Notes under the pieces: generated by a model
Seen by the model: the letters and a program-made list of their open reading frames with translations, nothing else
Told to the model about the DNA's origin: nothing
Database searches by the model: none
Made by a program: the position numbers and the translations under genes
Shown here: one piece after another, positions 45,450 to 57,152 of the stretch
How the letters are laid out: the number at the start of each line of letters is the position of its first letter
Position numbering within the stretch: the stretch's first letter is position 1
Assembly (NCBI RefSeq): GCF_029867415.1
Contig: NC_081184.1
Location: forward strand, 110,328,226 to 110,392,225
Direction of reading: 5' to 3'
From: Vicia villosa
Lineage: Eukaryota; Streptophyta; Magnoliopsida; Fabales; Fabaceae
Length of the DNA: 64,000 nucleotides

Positions 45450-47182
45450 AGGGGCCCGCGTCGTAATGCTATTGGGTGAAGCCCCATGAGTGATGTTGGC
45501 TGGGTTGCTTAGTGGAGGGGCCCGCGTTGTGGTGCTGTTGGGTGAAGCCCCAGGACTGTTGTTGGCTGGGTTGATTTTGGTAGGGCGTTTGATACTCTTC
45601 ACGGTAAGGGTGTTCGGAGGTCTGATGGTGTTGGTACTGTGTTTGGTGAAAGCTATGTTGGCTTGGTTGGCTTGGTTGACGTTGTTGGCGTCGTTGACTC
45701 TGTTGGCATTGTTGGGGTGGTTGTTGGTTGTATTGCTGTTGGCGGGGGTCGTGTAAGTAGTAAGGGTCGGACACATACATTTCAGGGGTTGTGACTGATC
45801 TATACCAATTCACGTAATCTTCAGTTGGATACATCGGGAGTTGGGCAACGGGGAATTAGAGTAGATGGCGGCGATGCTGCATCCACATATCACAAAATTC
45901 AGGTGCGAATGATCGATAATCAATCCCATTGGTGATTCACTCTTTTCAGATGCCAACAACCCAAATCAGTGGGGGGATTTGGGGTCGGTGATGCATGCCA
46001 AATTGGAGCCTCACACGGTCATCATGGTGCATCTCGACAATGTTGAACCTTATGATAGATGTCACCGCAGTCTAAACTTCTTGGTCACGGGCGTTGGGCT
46101 CATGTTCGAGCCCCAAGTATGGTCTCCAATTAAACTGCATAGGAAAAAAGAATAAAATATATTATTAAAAAAGAAGATGGTTTGTAATACATATATATGC
46201 ATCATAAAAAAGTTTAGTGGTAATACATCTTAAGCTCGGAGGTGATCCAATAGCTGTCGATACAATATAATATCCCCCCTCGGATTCCTGCTGTAATTCA
46301 ATCGAGGACCACAAAACCTAAAACTTTTTTCTAAAAGAGAGTTAGCAAATTAAAAAAGACTTACCTTGTTGCATAAGGGAACGTGTAGTTGTCCCTGCCT
46401 GAAGGGGATAGTGTTGGCATTCTCCATCAACCCCATACTTGTAGAAGGAACGCGCATCCATAGAATGTGCAAGTGTCGTCATATGCGTTCTTATAGAGAG
46501 ATTGATATAACATGGCCAAAACGGAAAACCCCCAACTATACTTTCTGATTTTGCTGATGCTATCAAATAGACTTAAATAAAAAAAGTTGACAATGTTACC
46601 TGTCGACTCTAGAAATAAGAGGTTACCAAACATTAACATGATATAAACCTTAGTTTTAAGGAAAATTTGCTCCTCAATAGAGTTGTCGTCCAACTTAAGT
46701 TCGTCATAATAATCTCTAAGGAAAGCTAGACTGATACCCTGGCCTCTTGAACCTTGAACCGTCACAATCAGGTCCTTTCTCAACACCTTCTCACATAGTT
46801 CATTTGCATGTTGAACACTTCCATTAACAGCCTCGAGAGTTATTGTACACTCACCTGTTGGAAGATGAAACGTGTGGGTTTCAGGCCTCCATCGCTCTTG
46901 TAACGCAAGTATGAATTTTCGGTTGATGGTGTTGTTGTCAATTTTGATGACATGTCCGAAGCCACGTACTTGTAGATACGGAACAATCCTCTCGTCAGAT
47001 TCAACATAGGTGTGAGAACGACAACGGAATCACTGGACACCCTAAAAAGCACGTATAAATAGATTAATATGGAGATCATATAAGTATAGATGTTTAGAAG
47101 AAAATAAGTATGAACTTACAAATTTCTCCATGTTCGCCCTAGTTCCTCCGTGCTTTTCACCAAAGGTTAGAAGTTGGGCCAT
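45450..47182 (-). pseudogene. Plant mobile domain (MAIN / PP7-long-form-like) gene, decayed
   Basis: Starts MAQLLTFGEKHGGTRANMEKF at 47182, then a probable intron (GTAAG near 47119 to TTTTTAG near 47043). The next segment reads LALQERWRPETHTFHLPTGE and CTITLE, the hallmark of the plant mobile domain. Downstream frames give DYYDELKLDDNSIEEQ, LFGNLLFLES-like, KYSWGFSVLAMLYQSLY and CAFLLQVWGWWRMPTL, then FNWRPYLGLEHEPNA and a C-terminal YPTEDYVNWYRSVTTPEMY followed by a Gln-rich tail with two SWGFTQ repeats. Stops (for example near 45925-45940) and frame changes show decay. PMD proteins occur in MULE and Ty3 elements and as host genes in meristem maintenance; this copy lies wholly inside the inverted-repeat element. 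Confidence 0.8.
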
Positions 47183-47785
47183 TTTTAAGAACTCTGAAAC
47201 TTGATGCGAAATCGAAAAATATAAGTGTTTGTGAAGATGATAGATGAAATTTTGATGAAAAATGAGTTTTCTATCAGAGTATTTATAGAGGGGATGGTTG
47301 ATGCTGATGTTTATTGCATGACAACCAAGTGGCGAGCATGTATGTGGTACATATATTAAAGTAATAAAATAGGGTTCACATGCATTCAGATGTATAAAGT
47401 TATAAAATAGGGGTCATATGCAATAGACTAGGCGTGCATGCATACAGTATTTTGTGCAGGGCTAAGTGTAGTCTGCAGAATAGACTAGGCACATACATAA
47501 AGTTATAAAATAGGGATGCATGCGTGTCAGGATAGTCCGTATGGCGCAGGTATAGAGTCACATGCATGTATGATAGACTGCACCTTGCAGGTAGGTCACA
47601 TGCATAAGAATAAGCCAAATTAGGGTTTTCACGTGGGGACCACTTTTTGTACATATGCGCCTTACTGTACAAATTAGGGCAAAAATACACAATTGCGCCA
47701 CCCCATGTGGCGCCTTCCTGTTAACCAAATACACATATGCGCCACCCCAGGTGGCGCCTTCTTAAGGAAGAAAATTTTTTTTCTC

Positions 47786-48500
47786 TCCTAGGGTTTGCTG
47801 TTTGAATACGTGACTCAGTATGACCGAAAATAATTACTGTACAGTATGCACAACTCATTATGGTTGTGTCTGGTCAAGTCGACTGTGCAACAATGTCATG
47901 CATACCTCAAATCAACTGTACACGTCTGTGACGATACAGGCATGCATCTCCCCAGCTTTTTCCGCACGTGAGTGTATAGTAAGCAGATTACAAATAAATT
48001 TTTTGTTTTTTCTCTCCTAAAGTTTGCTGTTTGAATACGTGACTCAGTATGACCGAAAATAATTAGTGTACAATATGCGCAACACTACTATTATAAATTA
48101 GGTGTTCCTAGGGTTAAATGCATACACAGAAACACAAACACCAAACACAAACACAACAATGAAAGTTCGCATTAGGCCAGACAAATTGCATTGAAAATCA
48201 GAGCCCCCGCCACCAAAGAAGTGTCTTGACTATGAACCAGAGTACCCCAGAAGGAACGGGCATGTCATATAATCTCCCGTCAAACCCCCCATTCCGATAA
48301 TGTTTTGGAATATCAATTTCGTGGCCCAACTCAAGAGGACTCTCTTGAGGTTTTTGGAAGGGGAGTACCAACCCGGCGAAGAGATAAGAAGTATCAAGAG
48401 GCTTAGAATAAGGGGTGGTGTTGTGATCGGATAAAGGGAACGTTGGTAGGAGAATGTGGAATACGACGTGGATTGCACTCGAATGATGCATGGAACAGAT
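47786..48500 (+). pseudogene. Promoter-like segment and short decayed ORF, with direct repeats
   Basis: The sequence TTTGCTGTTTGAATACGTGA plus CTCAGTATGACCGAAAATAA occurs at about 47794-47835 and again at about 48017-48060. After the second copy come a TATAAAT box (48092-48098), a CA-rich leader and ATGAAAGTTCGC at about 48160, giving MKVRIRPDKLH then stop; the frame resumes as KSEPPPPKKCLDYEPEYPRR. It looks like a captured plant promoter and first exon now broken. I do not recognise the product. The minus-strand ORFs at 48198-48517 are overlapping frames without support. Confidence 0.35.
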
Positions 48501-49063
48501 GATATTGTTTTAACCATTGTAACTTCTTAGTTGTTTTAGTTTTCTTTTTTTTTTTTCTGTTAGTGACTTTCAATGTACCTTTTAATTAATGAATGTTTTC
48601 TATCGATATCCTTTTTCCGTGACAACAACCCGGTTAAGTTCATGGAGTGAATGTTCCAAAATTTCATTTTAATCGGCAGTTTCACTGTAGAGAAAAACAC
48701 ATGATCATCTCTCTTAAAAATCGGCAAGTCAGCCATGGCAGCAAAAATGGAAGAAAATGTGAAAAATGGATACCCTAACACATAGGAGTCACCCCATATG
48801 GCTCCTATGTACAAAATTTGTTCATAGGCGCCACTCACACAAAACCCTAATTTCCCCTTACACTATGGCGCCACCTGGGGTGGCGCATATGAACAAAAAT
48901 TAACACTATGGTGCCATGGGAAGTGGCTCCTATGTGTAGGGCACCTCCCAAATCTGGTTACCCAGGTAATTTCTCCCAAAACCTGATTTTTTGGGTAATT
49001 TTTTTTAAGTTGGTTATTTGCATTTTTTTCCTTTATTTTCAGTTGGCGATTTTTGTTTTACTT

Positions 49064-49175
<112 letters not shown>

Positions 49176-49309
49176 TTCCTATAATATATTTCTTTTATTT
49201 CTTCTATACGTACAAATAAAACACTAAATCAAAGGTAAATAAAAAAATATTACAAGAAAATAATTTATGCACTTAAGGGAGGGTAGATTTTCATAATATA
49301 ATAAGGTCG

Positions 49310-49780
49310 TATGCAAAATAATATTGAGGTTAGGAATGATTGTCTTACCAGCTAATATGCATGTTAGATTATCTTGATCCACCAACATTGATAAATGTCT
49401 ATTAAGTGCATCTTTAGCAATGAATAAGAGTAAGGGAGATAGAGGATCTCATTTGCTAACACTTCTAGAGCAAGAAAGAATCCTTAATGATTTTTTCATT
49501 TATCATGAATGATAGTTTGGCTGAGTGGTGAATAGTAATAATCAAATCACAATTTTTTTTAATCAAATTCAAAATAAAAACTTTAATAAGATAATGTTTA
49601 TCTAAAGTATCTAAGGATTTTGTGATGTCTATCTTCAAATCTTTTAAGTCTAATTTGTCTAAAATTTAATGAAAAACTTTTAAGTATGAATTGTTTATGA
49701 CAGTTGGCAGTAAAATGAGTATAATGAATCATTGTTCAACAATTAAAACAAAGACAGACTTTTGTTGATCACAAATGTTT
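49310..49780 (-). pseudogene. LINE reverse transcriptase remnant
   Basis: Minus-strand frames give DPLSPLLLFIAKDALNRHLS and DQDNLTCILAGK, preceded by weak matches to the FxKAFD-type region. This is the QGDPLSP box region of a LINE RT, heavily decayed. It may belong to the same subfamily as the remnant at 60.2 kb. Confidence 0.6.
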
Positions 49781-50881
49781 TTAATAGCCAACTTAGAATC
49801 AAAGTTTCTTATTTCTCTAGGATTTCAATAAATGGCTTAATTTTATTGAGTGATGTTGTGTTTAACTGACAAGGCTCGATTGATGAATTTCATTCTAGGC
49901 TGACTAAGTTTATGTCTTTCTCTACTTTTTTTGACCAAAATAAATTCTTCTTAATGTGGCTCAAAAGGATTATCTTCAACACCCGAAAGTTATTATTCTT
50001 CTCCAAGTCATTACATGGATCTCTAGTTGAAATTTTACCACTATTTTCTATAACCACAAGATCAAGATTAGGTTGCTCCCAACTATCATCAACCAACTCT
50101 TTCTTATAATACAAGACTTTAATTTAAAAGAATTCAAAAATTGTATTTGAGAAGAGATTTGAACGATTTTAAAAGACTTAAATAAATTATTTAATTATAA
50201 TCTATATTGTTAGAATATACTGAAAATTAAAAAATAAATTAATAATAAAAATTTTATTATTATCCTATATACTAAAGCTCAAGCAAACCCCGAATCAAAA
50301 ATTGCATGTTAACAAAAAGCACAAGTTGAAAAAAAGATAAAGAGTTATTCCGGCGATTTGGAGATGCAAGATGGCAATCAGACACACCCCTAAATGCCTA
50401 AGCACACAAGAAGATCCCGCTTTCAATCTTTAAAAGAGTGAGATGCTTGAAAAATAAAATTAAAACACTTTTTAGAAAGACAGATAATTGCATCCCTTAG
50501 TTCACTAATGAAATTTCTGTACGAAAATAACCTTATCATGCATTTTCAAAAAGTCATTTAAATACTCAATTCTCGATTGGTAAACAATCGTTTGAATGTA
50601 AAAAATATTTTAAACAAAATTATAAATTATAATATTACACTTTATGTAAATATTTTAAAAGTTACGGCAATACCGCACGTTTAGAAGAAGCTACCAATAA
50701 TAGTTTTGAAAAATCACAACGAAGAACTTTCAAATGCACCGTAGCGGTCACTCACTGCTTTACCATACAACAGCATAAATCTAAAAAAAATAAAAATATT
50801 TCAACCACCCTATCTATTTGCACTTCCTATCAAGCTTTGCATACAAGACCATAGGCCAAGACTCCAAGCTAATTTCAATTT
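49781..50881. other. Intergenic, nothing firmly recognised
   Basis: AT-rich. ORFs at 49890-50114 and 49912-50109 overlap on opposite strands and have no recognisable domain. No inverted or tandem repeat that I can support. Confidence 0.5.
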
Positions 50882-51076
50882 TCACAAACAACTAACTTTT
50901 TTATTACATTCTCCATTTGTTTCCATTTGCGTACTTTGAGCCACAGCTCGATACGTAGCAAAATTCAAAGTCAATAAGATAATAATGAGAGTAATAACAA
51001 ACATGACGGTGCATGAAAAGCACATGCAGGCGCAGCAACCACAAGGACTATATGTATAGTTAATTTCTTCATTCAA
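50882..51076 (-). CDS. 64-aa Cys-rich single-membrane-span peptide, hypothetical
   Basis: MNEEINYTYSPCGCCACMCF, then a hydrophobic run (CTVMFVITLIIILLTLNFA) and a polar tail with a terminal Cys. Upstream on the minus strand is ACTATATATGC (about 51296-51306), possibly a TATA box, about 220 nt from the ATG. The Cys cluster beside a transmembrane segment resembles small plant membrane proteins, but I recognise no family. It could be a chance ORF; no introns or homologue visible. Confidence 0.35.
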   Translation of the reverse strand: MNEEINYTYSPCGCCACMCFSCTVMFVITLIIILLTLNFATYRAVAQSTQMETNGECNKKVSCL

Positions 51077-51426
51077 TTCAAGTAGCTACCTAGTACGATT
51101 TTCATCTCTCAAATTTCGAAGATAGTTATTTGGTCAGTCTTTCTAATTTTTTAACGCACATTAGTTATTTGGTTGATATTTTGAAGCAATGGGGTTTAGC
51201 ATGGGCCACTTAATGGAAAAGTAAAATGCATGATGAAAAACATGTAGCATTTCATGCGCCGCTCATGCTTAATGATTTTGCATCCCATATCAGAGCATAT
51301 ATAGTGTCCCCCCACACTATTACAAATTACAATCATCAAATATGTTTTGCATATTTTTCAGATTTTCAACCCACTCGTATCTTGCCTTTTGCTCTATAAT
51401 TTAGGGTGGAAATAGAATTTATTATT

Positions 51427-52071
51427 TGTTCTGGACTAGACTGGCGTTTGGCCCAGTCGGACTAAGGCCCAAATCTTTATTAGCCTATAAAGACATTCCC
51501 TCTCGGCACGTGGTTAAAGTGCCCGTCAGACAGATGTAAGCGCGTGACTTTCGGCCAATCGACTCCCCTAGCTTTGAAGTCGGGCAAGACTTGTCTCGAG
51601 TAAGGCCACCTGCCCGACCCCGGGCAGGCGCTTCTTACGAGCACCTCTATCCGTTCCTTCCGCCAAGGACCCTCCTCCTCGTAGGATTCCTCCACTCCCA
51701 ACCCTTTGGATTAAGCGGAATCCACGCACTCTCTAAAAGACCGCGTCTCCCCTTAAACTTCGGAGTGGTTGACCTAAGATCACGGAGACCATGTGCTGGT
51801 CTCCACTACATACGTAGGATCTTGTAAGTCTCTGAATTTGGCCTGGGTATCCAGTCCAATGGCGAGACCTTGACCCAGTGATGGGGGCTATAAATACCCT
51901 ATTTCACTAGAGGGTCATGTAACATCATTCTTTCTCTTCTTACCTTGTACTAGCACTCTGATTGCTCTCTCTTCTCACTTTGACATCGAAGTGCCTTACA
52001 GGTACACCCCCAGTTCACTGAAGATTCTATCTGTTGTAGGCCACGAAGATCCTTCTGATCAGGTACGATCA
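51427..52071 (+). mobile_element. Probable solo LTR
   Basis: Starts TGTTCTGGACTAGACTGG and ends ...GGTACGATCA, flanked by TTATT (51422-51426) and CTATT (52072-52076), one mismatch. It is GC-richer than its surroundings and has GGGGGCTATAAATACCC (about 51885-51901) followed by a polyadenylation-like and leader region, as in an LTR. No internal domain or second LTR is in the window. Boundaries are tentative. The ORFs at 51480-51827 are antisense pairs without support. Confidence 0.5.
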
Positions 52072-52374
52072 CTATTGATTCTGTTACTTTATTAAGTGGG
52101 ATCTCTTCTCTATCTGCTATTATAAGAGAAAATTTATCTTCTAAATTGGTTGAATAATAAATACATTAATTATTCAATAAGTTTTAAAAATATACATTTT
52201 TCAATAACAAAGATAGAAAGAAGTAAAATCTTTAATCTTAAGTTAAATGTGTCATACCCCAATTTTATCCTGAATTAGTAGTTGAGGTCGTTTTTAGAAG
52301 AATAAGTGAGTTTGTAAATTTTAATTGAGTGTACACATTTAAGTGAATTTGCAATATTTACTGGAATTTGCATT

Positions 52375-53743
52375 GAGAATTTCTTTACCCACCTCCCTAT
52401 TTTCTTGGTCACCTCTGGTGAAAAACCCAAAATACCCTTACTTCGGAAATGCATTTCCGAAACGTTTTTTTTTTTTCAAAATTTGTCTTATTTCGGAAAT
52501 GCACTTCCGAAAACACGAAAAAAATGTGTTTTCGGAGATGCATTTCCGAAAACACCCCTTTTTGGGTTTTCGGAAATGCATTTCCGAAAACACCCTTTTT
52601 GGGAGAGGGGTGTCTTCGGAGATGCATATCTGAAATATTCCAAGACCAAATTGGTCTTGGAATGTTTCGGATATACACTTCCGAAAGAATTCACTAATTA
52701 TTAAAAAATTAAAATCAAGGTGAATCAATACAATTAATAGGTATAAAATCAAGGTGAATCAAAATTTCCTAAACAATTTTAAAGTTAAAAATTATTTTAC
52801 TAATATATATAAATCAAAAACATTTTAATTTCATAAGTAAATTTTGAATTATATAGAATTAAATATAAAATTTATTCATTAAATAAAATTAAGACAAAAT
52901 CTTTTTTAATTTTTTTAAACTAAATAAAAAATTATAACTCATTTTTAATTATGAATCAGAATAAAAATATATAAATATATAATAATAATTATTAATTTTG
53001 TAAGTGAAATATATAAATATATAATATATAAATATATAATATATAAATATATAATAATTATTATATAAATATATAAATATATAATAATTAATATAAATTA
53101 AAACACTCACTTTTTTAATTTTTATAATTATTATATAAATATATAAATATATTTATAATTAATATATAATAATTATTATATAAATATATAAATATATAAT
53201 AATTTTTATAAATATATAATAATTATTATAATTATTATATAAATATATAAATTAAAACACTCATTTTTTTAATTTTTTTTGTAAATATATAATAATTATT
53301 ATAAATATATAAATATATAAATAAAAAATTATAACTCATTTTTTAAGTGAAATTATTTTAATTTTTTTAATTAAAATTATTTTAAATTTTAAAATATGAA
53401 TCAGAATAAACATATATAATAATTATTATTCATAACTCATAAATTATATCAAAATATATAATTATTATTATTCATTACTCATAAATTATATCAAATTTAT
53501 GATATATGAATTAATTGATATCCTAAAATTAATTTTTGAGATTTTTAGATTTTTTTTTTGTTTTTTCGGAGATGCATCTCCGAATTAATCAAAATCCTAA
53601 TTTTTTGGATTTTTTCGGAAATGCACTTCCGAAGTCTGGAAAAATTTAGAAAAAAAAAATTTCGGAAATGCATTTCTGAAGCAGGGGTAAAATGGGGTTT
53701 TCGCTGGGGGTGACCCCATAGGGAGGTGGGTAAAGAAATTTTC
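52375..53743. mobile_element. MULE-like non-autonomous element with palindrome arrays
   Basis: Inverted ends GAGAATTTCTTTACCCACCT (left) and GAAAATTTCTTTACCCACCT (right, inward). Eight-base target duplication TTTGCATT at 52367-52374 and 53744-53751. Both subterminal regions carry the palindrome CGGAAATGCATTTCCG and variants at 36-51-bp spacing (52443, 52494, 52535, 52571, 52617, 52668; 53569, 53616, 53664). The middle is very AT-rich and non-coding; short ORFs there are translations of the palindromes. Confidence 0.8.
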
Positions 53744-53751
53744 TTTGCATT

Positions 53752-54724
53752 TTAATTGCTACTTGAATTTGCATTTTGCATTTTAATATTTTAAATTGAA
53801 TCTTCCTTTTAAATTCTGTTTGGATTTATTTTAATGATTAGGTTTTAACTTAATTATTATCACCAATTAAAAATGGATTTAATAAGAATCAATTAAAAAT
53901 ATTCTCATATTACATTGTTTTTATTACAAAATAGAAGTAGAAAAATAAATAGGTTTTTATTTTACAATAAAGTTTACACTTACATTTCAATACAAAATAG
54001 AAATGCAAAAAAAAACAAAAAGGAGAAATATTGAGGCTTGCAAGTTCCCGGCTTCAGGTCACGCGTTGTTTTCTTCATGCCCCATGCATCACCATTCGTA
54101 TTATCATCATCAGTAGCTGCAAAGGAGGAAAATACAAAGCATTTATCAGCACCAACCAACATCATCTATCAAGTTAGGGCTGTCAAAACGTGGGCTAGTC
54201 CAGGTCGACCCGTTAGCCCGAATATTTATAGAGTTTGGATTTAAAAGTAGAGCTCATATTTTTTAAGACTTTTTTAGTCCAATGCTAAAAAGTTCGTATC
54301 AATTAGAGCTAGCTCTTATAGGCCGTGAAAAGTCCATTAGACCCGCATAATTATAATTTTAAAAAATATATATTCATTAAATTTTACCTCTATTCTATTG
54401 AATCTTTTTCTTTTAAATATTATTAATATAATCAACATTGCATTATATTATATTAGTTTTTCTCTTATGTTAAATATTCAAGTATTATTTTAAACAATTT
54501 AGACATATATTGTATTTAGAAACATATTATATATTTATAAGAGATAATATAGTACTTAAAAACATATTATGTTTAAAATAATATACTTTTAAATATTATT
54601 TATAATAAATATTATGAAATTTTAATTTTAATTTTTTAAAACAAAAAAGTGTGTTTAGGGTCAGGTAGCCTAAAACCTATCTAGGGCTGGGCTCGAGTAG
54701 TATTCTTGAGCCCATATAACATAG
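53752..54724. other. AT-rich LTR remainder and unclassified repeat
   Basis: Continuation of the Tat-type LTR, then from about 54177 a sequence beginning AGGGCTGTCAAAACGTGGGC resembling the end of a hAT-type repeat. The matching opposite end was not found. A minus-strand segment at 54060-54165 has a TTTGCAG acceptor-like tract followed by an open stretch (ATDDDNTNGDAWGMKKTTRD) that might be a captured exon; unrecognised. Confidence 0.35.
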
Positions 54725-56309
54725 GACAATTTCTTTTTACACCCATGAACTTTCTTAGACACCTGTTGTGAAAACCCCAAGATACCCCTATGTTTCGGAT
54801 ATTCATTTCCAAAGGCACATTTTTCTATAAAAAAATGTGATTTCGGATGTGCACATCCAAAGAAACCCTATTTTTTAGAAAAAAAAAGTGCATTCAGAGA
54901 TGCACATTCGAAGACGCCCTTTTTTTGGTAAAATAAGGTGACTTCGGATATGCACATCCGAAAGCACCCATTTTTTTCAAAAAAAGAGATTTCGGAGATG
55001 CATATCCGAAATATAGTCTGAAACATTACACAAAAATAGAGCAACAAAGCACCGATTTATCATAAATAATCGAAATTACATAGATAGTTCAACATAAAAT
55101 TAAAGTTACATATTGTTATACACGGGTAGTTGAGGATGACATAACATTTTGATAACGTCTTCTCCCGATCTTTGAAGTTTTTCATCCAACTCGATTTAAC
55201 CCTTCGACGAATATCGTTGAAAAGTTGTCCACGCACTCGGTCGTACACACTTGCTATAAGATGACCCATCTCAGGGAAGGACATCCATTTTGAAATCGGT
55301 GTGTGACTGGTGAGGGATAGAACAAGGGCATCATGAATGTTATCATCATGTTTTAACTTCTGACGCGTAACTTAAACGGACACGCACACTTTCTCGTTCT
55401 CGTATCATCATGTTTTAACTTCCGATTTGTTGGAACATACTTCCCACCTCTTTCGCAATTCATCTCAACAAATGCTTGCCTTCTACTAGTGCCATTGTCG
55501 GACCTTGATATCTCAAAGTCAAAACCAAGTTTACTAGCTTCATTTCTGAAAAACTCGAGCAAATGTTCATGACAAGTGAAAGTCATTTCATTTGTAAACT
55601 GTGGTGGAACATCCACCGCAATGACAATCGTTTTAACATCGTTAATCACCTTTTCTAGAGCTTCTAACTCATCCTTGACAATGTTGTCGGGATGAACCAT
55701 ACCTAACAAATGCACAAAACATACATGTTTTCAAAACTGTTTATATAATTCTGTAACAAACCTTACTTCAAAAATACACTTCCGAAATAAGTTTGGTAGA
55801 TTTCAGAAATGCATTTCCGAACTAACGCATTTTTTCATCCATAAATCAACAACAATGAAGTGAAATGGGAGATAGAATTAGAAAATTTTACCTCAAATTA
55901 TAATTTTTGATGCTCTCTTTGATATGATGAACCACGTGGAACTTGGTTTGGAGACAAAAAAGATTCAAAATGGTTGAGGTTTTGGAGAGGGGTTGTGTTT
56001 TGTTTGGAACAAAATAAATGAAATAGTGAAGGAGGGAAAAAGGTATATGAAGGGTTTTTTCGGATATGCATCTCCGAAAAAACACCTAACATTTTAAATC
56101 CAACGTTTAAATGGAAATATGGTATTTTCGGATATGCACCTCCGAAATAGCTGATATGGGTAATTTCGGAGATGCATATCTGAAAGATTTAAAATTAGGA
56201 TATGGGTGCCTTCGGAGATGCATATCTGAAATCTTTAAAATTAGGATATAGGTATTTTGGGGTTTTCATGGGTGTTTTACACCCTATCTGGGTGTACAAA
56301 GAAATTGTC
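54725..56309. mobile_element. MULE-like element with FAR1-type transposase remnant
   Basis: Inverted ends GACAATTTCTTTTTACACCC (left) and GACAATTTCTTTGTACACCC (right, inward). Near-perfect 8-bp target duplication TAACATAG (54717-54724) and TTACATAG (56310-56317). The ends resemble those of 52375-53743, so the two are one family. Palindromes of the CGGATATGCACATCCG type recur at both ends about every 50 bp (54800, 54844, 54895, 54945, 54994; 55803, 56062, 56129, 56165, 56212). Confidence 0.8.
55060..55715 (-). pseudogene. FAR1-domain MULE transposase remnant, internally deleted
   Basis: Minus strand from MHLLGMVHPDNIVKDELEAL; the N-terminal half has ENEAS-like FFRNEASKLGFDFEI and then DNGTSRRQAFVEMNCERGGK and KCACPFKLRVRS, the FAR1-type WRKY-GCM1 zinc-binding domain. 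The frame then jumps to a C-terminal piece (HDALVLSLTSHTPISKW, MSFPEMGHLIASVY) known from the far end of legume FAR1/OTU-like MULE proteins. The transposase catalytic domain is missing. KLKHDD is encoded on both sides of the junction (about 55350 and 55405), a direct repeat at the deletion site. Confidence 0.7.
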
Positions 56310-57152
56310 TTACATAGGGTCTTTTTGGTCCTGACCTAAAAAGCCTATGGCCCACCAGGGCTGGCCCGTTTAGGGTTGGGTACTCTATATCACGTACATA
56401 CATACACACATAATACATATACACATAAGCATACATATACACATCAAACACACACGCGCTTCTCACTGTTCAACAAATTCGTCTCTAAACTTCAGATTCA
56501 AGTTAACACAAAAACATATAACATAATACGCAAATACAATCCATCTCAACCACTCTCCCCTTCTAATCAAAAGGTCCAAATTCATCACAAAGGCAAAGCC
56601 ACTGATCCGCTTAAAATTTCCCTCCATCACTAATAACATCAGACGCATAACTCACACAAAAATAAAAAACACACAGTAGCAAAGCAACACACACGCACCA
56701 TAGATCCAGAGATTTAAAAACACACATGCAGAAGTGAAGACGAGACGAAGCAGAAGAATCAGAAAAATAAAGAACAAAGAACAATGAAGAGTATCATACC
56801 TTGATTTTATGTGGAGATTATGTTATTTTGGTTTATGTTATTTTTTATTCCGCATTTAAACCTCTTGTAACTTGTAATCGATCTCCGAATCTAGTGAATT
56901 GGTGTTGGAATTGAAAGGGGATCAGGGTTTTGTCTTTCTGGTTGTGTTTGCTTTATCGTGTTGTTTACGCTTGATGTCAATTCATGGTGGAATTGAGGGT
57001 TATATGGATGGAATTGGAGAGAGAGAGAGAGAGAGATGATAAAGCAGACACGACGGAGGGCAAAGAGAAGAAAAACAAAAAGTGAGAGCGATTGAGAGAT
57101 TATAGATATGAGAGAGAAAGGTTGAAGCGATCACTTTTTTTTTGGTCCCTTA
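56310..57152. other. Intergenic with (CA)- and (GA)-rich microsatellites
   Basis: Includes an ACATACACATA-rich stretch (about 56394-56455) and (GA)n at about 57017-57036. No ORF with a recognisable domain. The 56320-56375 segment (GGCCCACCAGGGCTGGCCCG) resembles the internal part of the repeat that begins at 54177. Confidence 0.5.

Larger units (their letters stand above)
44607..49031. mobile_element. 4.4-kb Mutator-like element with long inverted repeats carrying a PMD gene
   Basis: Left end about 44607-44800 and right end about 48840-49031 are inverted copies (CAAATAACCAACTT, ACCCAAAAAATCAGGTTTT, GCGCCACCCCAGGTGGCGCC, CATAGTGTAAGGGG). The probable 9-bp target duplication is TTTATTTTT (44598-44606) and TTTATTTTC (49032-49040), one mismatch in low-complexity sequence. 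The interior has a decayed plant-mobile-domain gene and a promoter-like segment but no recognisable transposase, so it is a Pack-MULE-like or PMD-carrying non-autonomous element. Confidence 0.7.

Noticed and set aside
52343..52752. Cluster of overlapping ORFs repeating CISE / FRKMHFRK-type peptides
   Set aside because: Translations of the CGGAAATGCATTTCCG palindrome array on both strands.
53980..54165. 61-codon minus ORF with an acceptor-like tract
   Set aside because: One possible captured exon only; no donor, neighbour exon or recognisable family, so not listed as a gene.
54177..56375. hAT-type element flanking the FAR1 MULE
   Set aside because: Left end AGGGCTGTCAAAACG is plausible, but no matching right terminus or 8-bp duplication was found.
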